From Archivesica marissinica (taxonomy: Eukaryota; Mollusca; Bivalvia; Venerida; Vesicomyidae), in assembly GCA_014843695.1 (NCBI GenBank), contig CM026398.1:48945579-49009578 (forward strand): a stretch of DNA of 64,000 nt. The letters run 5' to 3'. Shown here in pieces: positions 1 through 15,400 of the stretch. The position numbers and the translations under genes are program-made. Position 1 is the first letter of the stretch, and each line of letters begins with the position of its first letter. Below the pieces are notes generated by a model. The model saw only the letters and a program-made list of their open reading frames with translations. It searched no databases and was not told where the DNA came from.

Positions 1-149
1 CGTATCACCAGCATCAGACGGACAGTAAGCAGGCAGAGGAGGCCCTGAAGAAGGTACAATCACAGAAAGCAAAGGTTGAACAGCAGTTGTCGGGGAAATC
101 ATTATCAGGAAGTCGAAAATTCAAGAAAATCGAGAAATTAGAAGATGAG
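1..149 (+). CDS. SRGAP: srGAP exon 1 of window (F-BAR coiled coil), 5' end outside
   Basis: Reading from base 3, the exon encodes YHQHQTDSKQAEEALKK and continues to KKIEKLEDE (fragment residues 1-49). It is charged and helical, matching the F-BAR coiled-coil segment before the conserved KKIEK region of srGAPs. The donor is GATGAG|GTAACT, in phase 0. The two bases before the first full codon show that the exon or a split codon continues upstream. Confidence 0.9.
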
Positions 150-3136
150 GTAACTATATATTGAATTAGCTGGGACAGATTAACCCTTTCAACCCCACAG
201 GCCTCTAAATAGGCTTATAAAAAGTGTAGATCCAGATGAGCCGGCTCGTAACGAGCCGTCTCATCAGGATCTGCACTTTTTTGCCAGTAATAATTATTAC
301 TATTTTTAGATAAAATTACCCATTTTGATAAATGAACTGATCCAAATGTAATTTTGTTATTAATTTATTGGTCTAAAAATATCATGGACTAGTCCATGTC
401 AGTTACTTGGGGTTGAAAGGGTTAACTGCATCTCTTGCTATAAATAGTGTTGTGAAGTCAACATCTGCTAAGAAAAAGGAAATGTCAGGCGAATTTCTTT
501 GACATTTTGTAAGCATTGGCATTCGTAGCAAAATAACTACAAGGAAACGTTGGCATTCATAGCAAAATAACTGTAAGGAAACGTTGGCATTCATAGCAAA
601 ATAACTGTAAGGAAACGTTGGCATTCATAGCAAAATAACTGTAAGGAAACGTTGGCATTCATAGCAAAATAACTGTAAGGAAACGTTGGCATTCGTAGCA
701 AAATAACTGTAAGGAAACGTTGGCATTCATAGCAAAATAACTGTAAGGAAACGTTGGCATTCGTAGCAAAATAACTGTAAGGAAACGTTGGCATTCATAG
801 CAAAATAACTGTAAGGAAACGTTGGCATTCATAGCAAAATAACTGTAAGGAAACGTTGGCATTCATAGCAAAATAACTGTAAGGAAACGTTGGCATTCAT
901 AGCAAAATAACTGTAAGGAAACGTTGGCATTCATAGCAAAATAACTGTAAGGAAACGTTGGCATTCATAGCAAAATAACTGTAAGGAAACGTTGGCATTC
1001 GTAGCAAAATAACTGTAAGGAAACGTTGGCATTCATAGCAAAATAACTGTAAGGAAACGTTGGCATTCGTAGCAAAATAACTGTAAGGAAACGTTGGCAT
1101 TCATAGCAAAATAACTGTAAGGAAACGTTGGCATTCATAGCAAAATAACTGTAAGGAAACGTTGGCATTCATAGCAAAATAACTGTAAGGAAACGTTGGC
1201 ATTCATAGCAAAATAACTGTAAGGAAACGTTGGCATTCATAGCAAAATAACTGTAAGGAAACGTTGGCATTCATAGCAAAATAACTGTAAGGAAACGTTG
1301 GCATTCATAGCAAAATAACTGTAAGGAAACGTTGGCATTCATAGCAAAATAACTGTAAGGAAACGTTGGCATTCATAGCAAAATAACTGTAAGGAAACGT
1401 TGGCATTCGTAGCAAAATAACTGTAAGGAAACGTTGGCATTCATAGCAAAATAACTACAAGGAAATGTTGGCATTCATAGCAAAATAACTGTAAGGAAAC
1501 GTTGGCATTCATAGCAAAATAACTACAAGGAAACGTTGGCATTCATAGCAAAATAACTGTAAGGAAACGTTGGCATTCATAGCAAAATAACTGTAAGGAA
1601 ACGTTGGCATTCATAGCAAAATAACTGTAAGGAAACGTTGGCATTCGTAGCAAAATAACTACACGGAAACGTTGGCATTCATAGCAAAATAACTGTAAGG
1701 AAACGTTGGCATTCATAGCAAAATAACTGTAAGGAAACGTTGGCATTCATAGCAAAATAACTGTAAGGAAACGTTGGCATTCATAGCAAAATAACTACAA
1801 GGAAATGTTGGCATTCATAGCAAAATAACTACAAGGAAATGTTGGCATTCATAGCAAAATAACTACAAGGAAACGTTGGCATTCATAGCAAAATAACTGT
1901 AAGGAAACGTTGGCATTCATAGCAAAATAACTGTAAGGAAACGTTGGCATTCATAGCAAAATAACTGTAAGGAAATGTTGGCATTCATAGCAAAATAACT
2001 GTAAGGAAACGTTGGCATTCATAGCAAAATAACTACAAGGAAATGTTGGCATTCATAGCAAAATAACTACAAGGAAACGTTGGCATTCATAGCAAAATAA
2101 CTACAAGGAAACGTTGGCATTCATAGCAAAATAACTACAAGGAAACGTTGGCATTCATAGCAAATTAACTGTAAGGAAACGTTGGCATTCATAGCAAAAT
2201 AACTGTAAGGAAACGTTGGCATTCATAGCAAAATAACTGTAAGGAAACGTTGTCATTCGTAGCAAAATAACTGTAAGGAAACGTTGGCATTCATAGCAAA
2301 ATAACTGTACGGAAACGTTGGCATTCATAGCAAAATAACTGTAAGGAAATGTTGGCATTCATAGCAAAATAACTGTAAGGAAACGTTGGCATTCATAGCA
2401 AAATAACTGTAAGGAAACGTTGGCATTCATAGCAAAATAACTGTAAGGAAACGTTGGCATTCATAGCAAAATAACTACAAGGAAATGTTGGCATTCATAG
2501 CAAAATAACTACAAGGAAACGTTGGCATTCATAGCAAAATAACTACAAGGAAATGTTGGCATTCATAGCAAAATAACTGTAAGGAAACGTTGGCATTCAT
2601 AGCAAAATAACTACAAGGAAACGTTGGCATTCATAGCAAAATAACTGTAATGTATGTGAAATGGTAATGAAGTCAAGCGGGCCAAACAAGAGAATGCCAA
2701 TAACACATGCTATATATGCTTGGCCATAAGGTGACAATATTTGCGTCTAAAGAGTTTTCTAAAATAGACATAGACAACTACATGTATCCACAAATTTATT
2801 TAAACTTTACACTTGTCTGAATAGCAAACGTTATGTCGCGGCTGATCTGGATCTATGTTGTTTGCACATTTCTTCCAATATATTCAGCATTTTCAGTGTT
2901 AACAGCTTAGTGCCAGACCATTTACCCTGGCACAGTCACAGACTAGTGTGGCAAATGGTTCACTTACCCTGACACAGTCACAGACTCGTGTGGCAAATGG
3001 TTCACTTACCCTGGCACAGTCACAGACTCGTGTGGCAAATGATTCGCTTTGTTGAACATTGTCCTCTTGTAATGTTAAAGAATGTGATTATCCCAAGTAT
3101 GTTCTAAAATACAACACATCTATATAGAATGTACAT

Positions 3137-3170
<34 letters not shown>

Positions 3171-6100
3171 CTTGATTTATGATTGAATGTATATTGTATT
3201 CCTTGTGTTTATTTCATTGTCTTCTTGTTGCGTCATTGTATTACAGTCTGCCTCCGTGGTCGAGTGGTTACGGTCGCTGACTTGTATACCACTGTAACCT
3301 ATCATCACTGATGGTCACGGGTTCCAGCCCCGCTCAGGCCGTGTCTCATTTATATGAAAAAGTTGTCAGTTTCTTACGGAGGTTGGTGCACCCAAGTACT
3401 GGTTAACCGCTAGAGCCTGCCCAGGAAAGGTGTTGTTAAGTAAACTGCCCACCGGCGATATAGCCCGAAATGGTGCTGATGCTGGCGTAAAACCCGAAAT
3501 ATAACATAAATATATAATAATTGTATTACATCTATGTTTATGTTTGTTGTATTTTCACATGGACCTCTTGCTTACCGAATTTGAAAATAAACTATCTATC
3601 TATCTATAACCAAGTCACGAAACATATGCTATGCTTATTTAAAAATGATTTCTCATGACATTCTTTCTGAATCAAAATTCATGACAGCAGGTTCTTGAAT
3701 GATTATCTATATAGCCATTACACACATTAATGACCTTGATTGTATTGTGTGTATTTCATTGCCTTCTTGTTGCGTCATTGTATTACATCCATGTTTATGT
3801 TTGTTGTATTTTCACATGGGCCTCTGACTTACTGAATTTGAAAATAAACCTATCTATCTATATAGCATTTTATTTGAAAATAAACCTATCTATCTATATA
3901 GCATTTTATTTGAAAATAAAACTATCTATCTATATAGCATTTTATTTGAAAATAAACCTATCTATCTATATAGCATTTTATTTGAAAATAAAACTATCTA
4001 TCTATATAGCATTTTATTTGAAAATAAAACTATCTATCTATATAGCATTTTATTTGAAAATAAAACTATCTATCTATATAGCATTTTATTTGAAAATAAA
4101 ACTATCTATCTATATAGCATTTTATTTGAAAATAAACCTATCTATCTATATAGCATTTTATTTGAAAATAAAACTATCTATCTATATAGCATTTTATTTG
4201 AAAATAAACCTATCTATCTATATAGCATTTTATTTGTTTTCAGAAACAAGACAAATACTCAGTGAACAAATTAAAAGCATTACATGCAAGAAACGAGTAT
4301 TTACTGAACATAGAGGTTGCCAATGCTGCCATCAATAAATACTTCTCCGACGACGTCTCCGATCTAATGGATGTAAGTATAGCGGGCATATAATGATAGT
4401 TATTGATCTGTTAAAATTAAAAACCTTTTTTTGTGTGTTTTATGTTTATTTATCGTCGCTACCGGTTGCCCATATGAGCGACGCCTCCTGAAGAGATTAG
4501 TAATTTTAGATATTTGGAGGATAGTGCAATGATACAGACAGAGACCCATTCCAGAGTCTCCTCTGGTTCTTTTACGTGCACGGCGTAAAGCACCAACACG
4601 AGACCTCGGTTTAACGTCCCATCTGAAAGACTGTTAATTTTATTAGGATCAGACGGGGGATCGAACCTGCGATCCCTGGATTACCAGTCCAGCATGTTAC
4701 CACTGAGCTACAGATCCTTTTTTTGTTTGTTTAGTACTTACTTATAAGACGGGAAGCCACTTTGAGGCCATAATCTTGTGGTAAAAATGTTGTCTTACAG
4801 GCAAGTATGGATGATAACTAATTGGTGGGATTTCTATGAAACTTAACAGAATTATGTATCATCGTGAGTTATTGCCCTTTAACCCTTTCAACACCACAGA
4901 CCTCTAAATAGGCTTACAAAAAAGTGTAGATCCAGATGAGCCGGCTCGTCTCATCAGGATCTGCACTTTTTTCAACTATTTCTAGACAAAAATTACCCAT
5001 TTTGATAACTGAACTTGTCCAAATGTGATTTTCTGATTCATTTATTGGTTTAAGAATATCATGGACCAGTCCATGTCAGTTACTTGGTGTTGAATGGGTT
5101 AAGCCTGTATTTCTATGCGCACAAGAGTGAAAACTTGGAACTAGTTCCCTGAAAACAATTGGACAATTTTAATATCTACAATACGAATACATAGCAGTGA
5201 TTCCTATCACATAAATTCCCATTCGTCCACAAAAAGTGTAGATCCAGATGAGCCGGCTCGTAACGAGCCGTCTCATCAGGATCTGCACTTTTTGCAAGTA
5301 AATTTAATATTTTTAAAAAAAAATGTAATTTTCTTATTAATTTATTGGTCTAAAAATATCATGGATCAGTCTATATCAGTTACTTGGTGTTGAATGGGTT
5401 AATATATGTATATATGATATGTGTCGTCCCAGAGCCAGATTTGCTTGTTACTACTACTTTTTCTGGTGGTCGCCAGATCGGACAGGTGGTGTTCTCCGGG
5501 TACTCCGGTTTCCTCCCACACTAATGACCACATTTACACCGAGAGTGATTAATATAAAAGTTGTTAAAACTTGCTTCGCCATCGTAAAATAAATCAAGTT
5601 TAAACTTTTTATTTCACCAGTGTATGTGTTGGTTATTTTCAGTGTATGGATTTTGGTTTTCATAACTCTATCCGCGGTACAGTGATGATCTACCAGACAG
5701 CTCACTGTAACATGAGGAACTCCCACAATGCAGCTGTAGACTCCCTTAATGATGTCATATCCCACATGGATCCCCTGACAGACAAACAAAGATTTCTAGA
5801 GATCAATAACCAGGCTTTTATGTTGCCAAAAAAGTTTGAATTCCAGCCTTGCAGAGGTGATGAGGTGAGACAATATACTTCTTAACCCATTGCACGCTAG
5901 CGGCAGATAAAATCACTTTTGCAAACAGTATAGAGCCTGATCAGATACGTGCTATTCGGATAGTGGAGGTAAAACACTTGACTGAATAGCAAATTGTCAT
6001 TAATGACATTATGTTGAATAGCAAACAATATAGAACCTGATCAGACTGTTGTTTGCAATAGTGATTTTATTTACCCAGCAGGCAAAGGGTTAATGTAATC

Positions 6101-6403
6101 AAATAACATATTTGGTTAAGCAAATCATTGTTGTGTAATTAATTAACCCTGGAAATGATGTAATTGATTAAATGAATCTAAATGATGTAATTTATTTCTC
6201 AGATCATGTAATTTATTTCAAAGATAATGTAATTTATTTCTCAGATAATGTAATTGATTAACCGATTGATGTACCGTATTTCATTAACCAGCTGATTTAG
6301 GAGATTGTATGTGGATGCCTTAACCACTAGGCTACAGGGCTAGATATAACCAGCTGATGTAGGGGATTGTAGGTGGACGCCTTAACCACTAGGCTACAGG
6401 GCT

Positions 6404-6441
<38 letters not shown>

Positions 6442-9400
6442 TATTGCAATTGTGTTCCGAAATAATTTTGGTGATCACTCAATTGCTATGTATTTTGCCA
6501 TCTGCAAAAAAAGTGCAATTCAGAAAATCTGCTTAATTATCTATATTTCAGACATAAAAAAGTAGAAAGTGGTATTCGTTTTCAATTACATTCATGAAAC
6601 AGTTAGCGCAATTTCAATCATTCCCTGGAATGTTTGTGTATTCTTACCGTTTCTGTCATGTAATATAGTTGATGATCTATCCGATGTACTTTACTGCCTA
6701 AATAATGTATTTAATAGATACTTATGCATGTTTATATTGTGTATGAAGGTACGACAGATTAGTGCCCAGAAACCTGTGCAGGACCAGTTGCTACAGAGTT
6801 ACAAATCCTCACAGAAAGTTCTAGAACAGCTCAAGCTTGATAACGATGAGGTAAGATTAATGATCACTAGTAACTCATTCATTCATCATTCATAAAATAG
6901 ATATTTTAAAAATTCTGGATTTCTTAGAAAATTCATTAATCAAGTATTCATTACTATTTAGAAGCATTCATTACTTGTCATTCATATTCATTACTCGTTA
7001 GATGTATTCATTATTCGTAAGAAACATTTCATTTGACTAATTATCTATGCTTGTTCGAGGCTCATATATGTAATATGTATCCAAAGGTCAAAAAATGGAT
7101 CAGCCTGTGGAGTAGATGCAATACCATATGACGTATTAAAGAACCCAGCCATAACCGTAACATTGCATAAACTATTTCAGCTAATTTTTGATTGCAGTCG
7201 GATACCCTCAATATGGCGTAAAGCGTTAGTTTGCCCGATTTTAAAAGACCCAAATTCCGATAAACGCGTGCCGATGAATTATATGTTGTAATACTGGAAA
7301 TACAAACTTTCAATGAAATCTATCATAATTGTGCAGCTATATGAGGTTAGTATGGTAAATATCAGACTCTCGTCACTGTTGCACTGTGAACGTTACCCCA
7401 CCATTCTATTGAGTAAAATATTACACTAAAATTACAAACAAAGCAAAAATAAAATATCACCATCCGCCTCAATTTTGATAAGAAATTTTATAAGAACTTT
7501 TATATGTCGTCTGCTTCAGACATGGAAGTCTCTCGAGGCAACAGAGAAGTCTCTGACAGAACTGATTAACAGGAAAGACGTAGACGTGACCAGTCTGTTC
7601 ATGGATGAAAACACGCCACCTAGATCGCCACATGAGACTGACAAGAAACGATCACAGAGGCTGGAAACAGAGGGATATTATTTACATGTATGTTCATTCC
7701 AGTAATCATTACAACTTCTTGCAATATCGTGATTCTAATTGGCTGATTCAGCCCATGTGATCGCCGTTCATAACCCAACGAATTGCAAAATTATTTTAGT
7801 CTCATTAATATTCACAACAGGCTACTTTTTGTATGGTGTGACGAATCAGAAAAACAACTTGTTTTGTAATTTGTAAAATATTCATTGTAATTGTAACAAT
7901 TGAATGTTCTTTGAGGTATAAAAAGATGAAATGTCAGTTATTTACACCTAATTTACATAAAAACTGATGCAAATTAGGTGTAAATAACTGACATTTCATA
8001 CCTCGTTTATTTAGTCTTCGCTTGTAATGATTGTTTGTGATATAAACATTATGCCATATACTCCTCTACAAGACACCCATACTTGAGGCATGTCCCTACT
8101 TTTCCAGTGAAAACTAACACGTTTTAGGATATGTGGTCATCTGTGTTGGAGGAAAGTGGAATACGTGGAGAAAACCCACCTGTTGCGAGTGACCATCATG
8201 CCATATCACATACTTCCCAGTCCGAGGATCGATAATAACAATACAATAATACCATAATAACAATATCATAATAACATTGTCATAATAACATAACCATAAT
8301 AACATTACCATAATGACATTGTCATAATAACATTACCATACTGACATTGTCATAATGACATTACCATAATAACATTACCATAATGACATTACTATAATAA
8401 CATTACCATAATGACATTACTATAATGACATTACCATAATGACATTACTATAATGACATTACCATAATAACATTACCATAATGACAATATCATAATAACA
8501 TTACCATAATAACATTACTAACATAATAACATTACCTTAATAACATTACCTTAATAACATTACTAACATAATAACATTACCTTAATAACATTACCATAAT
8601 AACATTACTAACATAATAACATTACCTTAATAACATTACCATAATAACATTACTAACATAATAACATTACCTTAATAACATTACCATAATAACATTACTA
8701 ACATAATGACATTACCATAATAACATTACCATAATAACATTACCATAATAACATTACCATAATAACATTACCATAATAACATAACCTTAATAACATTACC
8801 ATAATAACATTACTATAATGACATTACCATAATAACATTACCATAATAACATAACCTTAATAACATTACCATAATAACATTACTATAATGACATTACCAT
8901 AATAACATTACCATAATAACAATACCATAATAACATTACCATAATAACATTACCTTAATAACATTACCATAATAACATTACTAACATAATAACATTACTA
9001 ACATAATGACATTACCATAATAACATTACCATAATAACATTACCATAATAACATTACCATAATAACATAACCTTAATAACATTACCATAATAACATTACT
9101 ATAATGACATTACCATAATAACATTACCATAATAACATAACCTTAATAACATTACCATAATAACATTACTATAATGACATTACCATAATAACATTACCAT
9201 AATAACAATACCATAATAACATTACCATAATAACATTACCTTAATAACATTACCATAATAACATTACTAACATAATAACATTACTAACATAATGACATTA
9301 CCATAATAACATTACCATAATAACATTACCATAATAACATTACCATAATAACATAACCTTAATAACATTACCATAATAACATTACTATAATGACATTACC

Positions 9401-12400
9401 ATAATAACATTACCATAATAACATAACCTTAATAACATTACCATAATAACATTACTATAATGACATTACCATAATAACATTACCATAATAACAATACCAT
9501 AATAACATTACCATAATAACATTACCATAATAACATTACCATAATAACATAACCTTAATAACATAACCTTAATAACATTACCATAATAACATTACTATAA
9601 TGACATTACCATAATAACATTACCATAATGACATTGTCATAATAACATTACCATACTGACATTACTATAATGACATTACCATAATAACATTACCATAATG
9701 ACATTGTCATAATGACATTACCATAATAACATTACCATAATAACATTACCATAATAACATAACCTTAATAACATTACCATAATAACATTACCATAATAAC
9801 ATAACCATAATAACATTACCATAATAACAATCAGAGACTTAATTTAAATCGATAGTCTTGCTTAAATTGACAATTTTAAATTTTTATCATATCACATTAT
9901 CACATTACTGAATTTTTTTATTTGGCTTTGCAGAAATTCCGGTCGTATACTTTGAGTAACAATCGTATATCCAGATTACAAGCCAAGTTCAGTGCAATCC
10001 AGAAAGCCCTTGGGGAGGATGCGTCGTCTACAGGCGCGAGAGTCAGGTAATTGCCATCATGTTCTGGGCAAAATTCCAAGTGTAATGCAGAATATATGCC
10101 ATTCTGTTGAAGCTTGTTTTGTGCTGGAGTTTGTCATTCTTTTGGGAGTTTGTCATTCTTTGGGTTCTTTGTGAGATAGACTATACAGCTGTCCTAGATT
10201 TATCAGTAAATACAGAGGCATAGCTTGACTGAAAATGATGTCTAGGCCAAGTTCATGGGAAAGTTGCCCGTATTTGTTTTGCAGATAGATTGTAGGAGGT
10301 GCGGTGCATTTTGGTGTATTATACGTACTGGTAAATATATTATATCTTGTGCATTTTACCATACGGTAACTCTATATTGATTGCAGCTACCGAGTCATTT
10401 ATTGTTAGATATTTCAAAATGTCAGATATGTATGCAGGTGAAATTTGATAAACGTTTGAGCAATATTATAGTTGCCAGTGTTCTGTGCACGCTAGCGGCA
10501 GATAAAATCACTTTTGCAAACAGCATAGAGCCAGATCAGATGGCACAGATCAGGCTCTATGCTGTTTGCTATTCTCATAGTGGAGCTAAAACACTTGCCT
10601 GAATAGCAAACAAAGTAGATCCTGATCAGACGCAGCATTACGCCGCGGCTGATCTGGATCTATGTTATTTGCAAATGTGATTTTATTTACTCAGCAGACA
10701 ACAGGTTAACTGGCACTTGACTTGCCGTGGACTTTGTACACACTATAATCATGGGCACACAATGTGTCCTGTAGCAGGCAAGTCATCCAGGCCAGGTATC
10801 TATATATGATTCACACTAGGAAAACCAAATACAATGTACAAGAAATCGCATAACCTGTAAATATTTGCTTGCCCAATTTATGCAATTCAACTGCATTGCA
10901 GATGTTTGTCCGTCTTGTAGAATACATCTATCATTACCAATGTTATAGGAAAGGTCAGCCTACTTGTAAAATGTCCAGGTGAGGAGAATATGGTCCTTGG
11001 AGGAGGGGGGATTTTTGGTTACACCGGTTCCAATGTTAATCATGGAATAATAGTACCAAAGAAATAAGTGGAATTTAGCAGAAGTCGTGATAGCGCAGTT
11101 TTAGCGCGTTTGCTTCATGTGCGAAATGTCTGGAGTATGAGCCCAGCTGGAGCCATTACGATTGTGCCCTTAGGCAAGGCATTTATATTCCACGTTGCCT
11201 CTTCTCTCTCCCTCGTGACGATGGATTCCATCAGGAATGAGGTCTCGAGAGTGATTAATATAAGTTGTAAGAACTTGTTTCGCAATTGAGCTAAGATAAA
11301 TTTGTATGAACTAATGAAATAAGTGAAGCGCAACCAGAAGAACAGATTGTATCAATCGCTGTTATTATGAACAGATTGTATCAATCGCTGTTATTATGAA
11401 CGGATTGTATCAATCGATGTTATTATGAATGGATTGTATCAATCAATGTTATTATGAACGGATTGTATCAATCGATGTTATTATGAACGGATTGTATCAA
11501 TCAATGTTATTATGAACAGATTGTATCAATCGCTGTTATTATGAACGGATTGTATCAATCGCTGTTATTATGAACGGATTGTATCAATCGCTGTTATTAT
11601 GAACGGATTGTATCAATCGATGTTATTATGAACGGATTGTATCAATCGATGTTATTATGAACGGATTTATTATGAACGGATTGTATCAATCGCTGTTATT
11701 ATGAACGGATTGTATCAATCGCTGTTATTATGAATGGATTGTATCAATCGCTGTTATTATGAACGGATTGTATCAATCGCTGTTATTATGAACGGATTGT
11801 ATCAATCGCTGTTATTATGAACGGATTGTATCAATCGATGTTATTATGAACGGATTGTATCAATCGATGTTATTATGAACGGATTTATTATGAACGGATT
11901 GTATCAATCGCTGTTATTATGAACGGATTGTATCAATCGCTGTTATTATGAATGGATTGTATCAATCGCTGTTATTATGAACGGATTGTATCAATCGCTG
12001 TTATTATAAATACTCGTATTTTCAGGAAAGGCTCTGAACAGTCAGTAGTGTTAGAATTATCTACCCGGTTTCTACTTTGCAGGTAGCCACAAGAAGAGAA
12101 ATGCATCGAAATAATAAACACATTACTGCGCATAGACCTTTTCTCAAACCTATACTCATTTCTTGTCACCATAAATCTGAAAACATGTTAACACATTTCC
12201 CATCATACCTTGCAGAAATATATTCATTGAGTGTCCATTTTAAGAAATATGTAAAACACCGCATCCAGATAAATGAGCGATATATATACCTGTACCGTAC
12301 ACACCTACCAACATATGTCATTTATAACTCATTCTCAATAAACATTCGATATACCTGTACCGTACACATACCAACATATGTCATTTATAACTCATTCTCA

Positions 12401-15400
12401 ATAAACAATCGATATACCTGTACCATACACATACCAACATATGTCATTTATAACTCATTCTCAATAAACATTCGATATACCTGTACCATACACCTACCAA
12501 CATATGTCATTTATAACTCATTCTCAATAAACATTCGATATACCTGTACCGTACACATACCAACATATGTCATTTATAACTCATTCTCAATAAACAATCG
12601 ATATACCTGTACTGTACACATACCAACATATGTCATTTATAACTCATTCTCAATAAACAATCGATATACCTGTACCGTACACATACCAACATATGTCATT
12701 TATAACTCATTCTCAATAAACATTCGATATACCTGTACCATACACATACCAACATATGTCATTTATAACTCATTCTCAATAAACAATCGATATACCTGTA
12801 CCATACACATACCAACATATGTCATTTATAGCTCATTCTCAATAAACAATCGATATACCTGTACCATACACATACCAACATATGTCATTTATAGCTCATT
12901 CTCAATAAACAATCGATATACCTGTACCATACACATACCAACATATGTCATTTATAGCTCATTCTCAATAAACAATCGATATACCTGTACCATACACATA
13001 CCAACATATGTCATTTATAGCTCATTCTCAATAAACAATCGATATACCTGTACCATACACATACCAACATATGTCATTTATAGCTCATTCTCAATAAACA
13101 ATCGATATACCTGTACCATACACATACCAACATATGTCATTTATAGCTCATTCTCAATAAACAATCGATATACCTGTACCATACACATACCAACATATGT
13201 CATTTATAGCTCATTCTCAATAAACAATCGATATACCTGTACCATACACATACCAACACATGCCATTTATAACTAATTCTCAATAAACNNNNNNNNNNNN
13301 NNNNNNNNNNNNNNNNNNNNNNNNNNNNNNNNNNNNNNNNNNNNNNNNNNNNNNNNNNNNNNNNNNNNNNNNNNNNNNNNNNNNNNNNNNNNNNNNNNNN
13401 NNNNNNNNNNNNNNNNNNNNNNNNNNNNNNNNNNNNNNNNNNNNNNNNNNNNNNNNNNNNNNNNNNNNNNNNNNNNNNNNNNNNNNNNNNNNNNNNNNNN
13501 NNNNNNNNNNNNNNNNNNNNNNNNNNNNNNNNNNNNNNNNNNNNNNNNNNNNNNNNNNNNNNNNNNNNNNNNNNNNNNNNNNNNNNNNNNNNNNNNNNNN
13601 NNNNNNNNNNNNNNNNNNNNNNNNNNNNNNNNNNNNNNNNNNNNNNNNNNNNNNNNNNNNNNNNNNNNNNNNNNNNNNNNNNNNNNNNNNNNNNNNNNNN
13701 NNNNNNNNNNNNNNNNNNNNNNNNNNNNNNNNNNNNNNNNNNNNNNNNNNNNNNNNNNNNNNNNNNNNNNNNNNNNNNNNNNNNNNNNNNNNNNNNNNNN
13801 NNNNNNNNNNNNNNNNNNNNNNNNNNNNNNNNNNNNNNNNNNNNNNNNNNNNNNNNNNNNNNNNNNNNNNNNNNNNNNNNNNNNNNNNNNNNNNNNNNNN
13901 NNNNNNNNNNNNNNNNNNNNNNNNNNNNNNNNNNNNNNNNNNNNNNNNNNNNNNNNNNNNNNNNNNNNNNNNNNNNNNNNNNNNNNNNNNNNNNNNNNNN
14001 NNNNNNNNNNNNNNNNNNNNNNNNNNNNNNNNNNNNNNNNNNNNNNNNNNNNNNNNNNNNNNNNNNNNNNNNNNNNNNNNNNNNNNNNNNNNNNNNNNNN
14101 NNNNNNNNNNNNNNNNNNNNNNNNNNNNNNNNNNNNNNNNNNNNNNNNNNNNNNNNNNNNNNNNNNNNNNNNNNNNNNNNNNNNNNNNNNNNNNNNNNNN
14201 NNNNNNNNNNNNNNNNNNNNNNNNNNNNNNNNNNNNNNNNNNNNNNNNNNNNNNNNNNNNNNNNNNNNNNNNNNNNNNNNNNNNNNNNGTTATTATGAAC
14301 AGATTGTATCAATCGCTGTTATTATGAACGGATTGTATCAATCGCTGTTATTATGAACGGATTGTATCAATCGCTGTTATTATGAACGGATTGTATCAAT
14401 CGATGTTATTATGAACGGATTGTATCAATCGATGTTATTATGAACGGATTTATTATGAACGGATTGTATCAATCGCTGTTATTATGAACGGATTGTATCA
14501 ATCGCTGTTATTATGAATGGATTGTATCAATCGCTGTTATTATGAACGGATTGTATCAATCGCTGTTATTATGAACGGATTGTATCAATCGCTGTTATTA
14601 TGAACGGATTGTATCAATCGATGTTATTATGAACGGATTGTATCAATCGATGTTATTATGAACGGATTTATTATGAACGGATTGTATCAATCGCTGTTAT
14701 TATGAACGGATTGTATCAATCGCTGTTATTATGAATGGATTGTATCAATCGCTGTTATTATGAACGGATTGTATCAATCGCTGTTATTATGAACGGATTG
14801 TATCAATCGCTGTTATTATGAACGGATTGTATCAATCGATGTTATTATGAACGGATTGTATCAATCGATGTTATTATGAACGGATTGTATCAAATGATGT
14901 TATTATGAACGGATTGTATCAAATGATGTTATTATGAACGGATTGTATCAATCGATGTTATTATGAACAGATTGTATCAATCGATGTTATTATAAATACT
15001 CGTATTTTCAGGAAAGGCTCTGAACAGTCAGTAGTGTTAGAATTATCTACCCGGTTTCTACTTTGCAGGTAGCCACAAGAAGAGAAATGCATCGAAATAA
15101 TAAACACATTACTGCGCATAGACCTTTTCTCAAACCTATACTCATTTCTTGTCACCATAGATCTGAAAACATGTTAACACATTTCCCATCATACCTTGCA
15201 GAAATATATTCATTGAGTGTCCATTTTAAGAAATATGTAAAACACCGCATCCAGATAAATGAGCGATATATATACCTGTACCGTACACACCTACCAACAT
15301 ATGTCATTTATAACTCATTCTCAATAAACATTCGATATACCTGTACCGTACACATACCAACATATGTCATTTATAACTCATTCTCAATAAACAATCGATA

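Noticed and set aside
505..2650. CRISPR-like appearance of the 34-bp array
   Set aside because: Units are directly adjacent with no unique spacers, and the context is a eukaryotic intron.
4646..4717. A tRNA gene with GGT anticodon on the minus strand
   Set aside because: D and T stems are mispaired and it is joined to a SINE body that recurs elsewhere without a good head.
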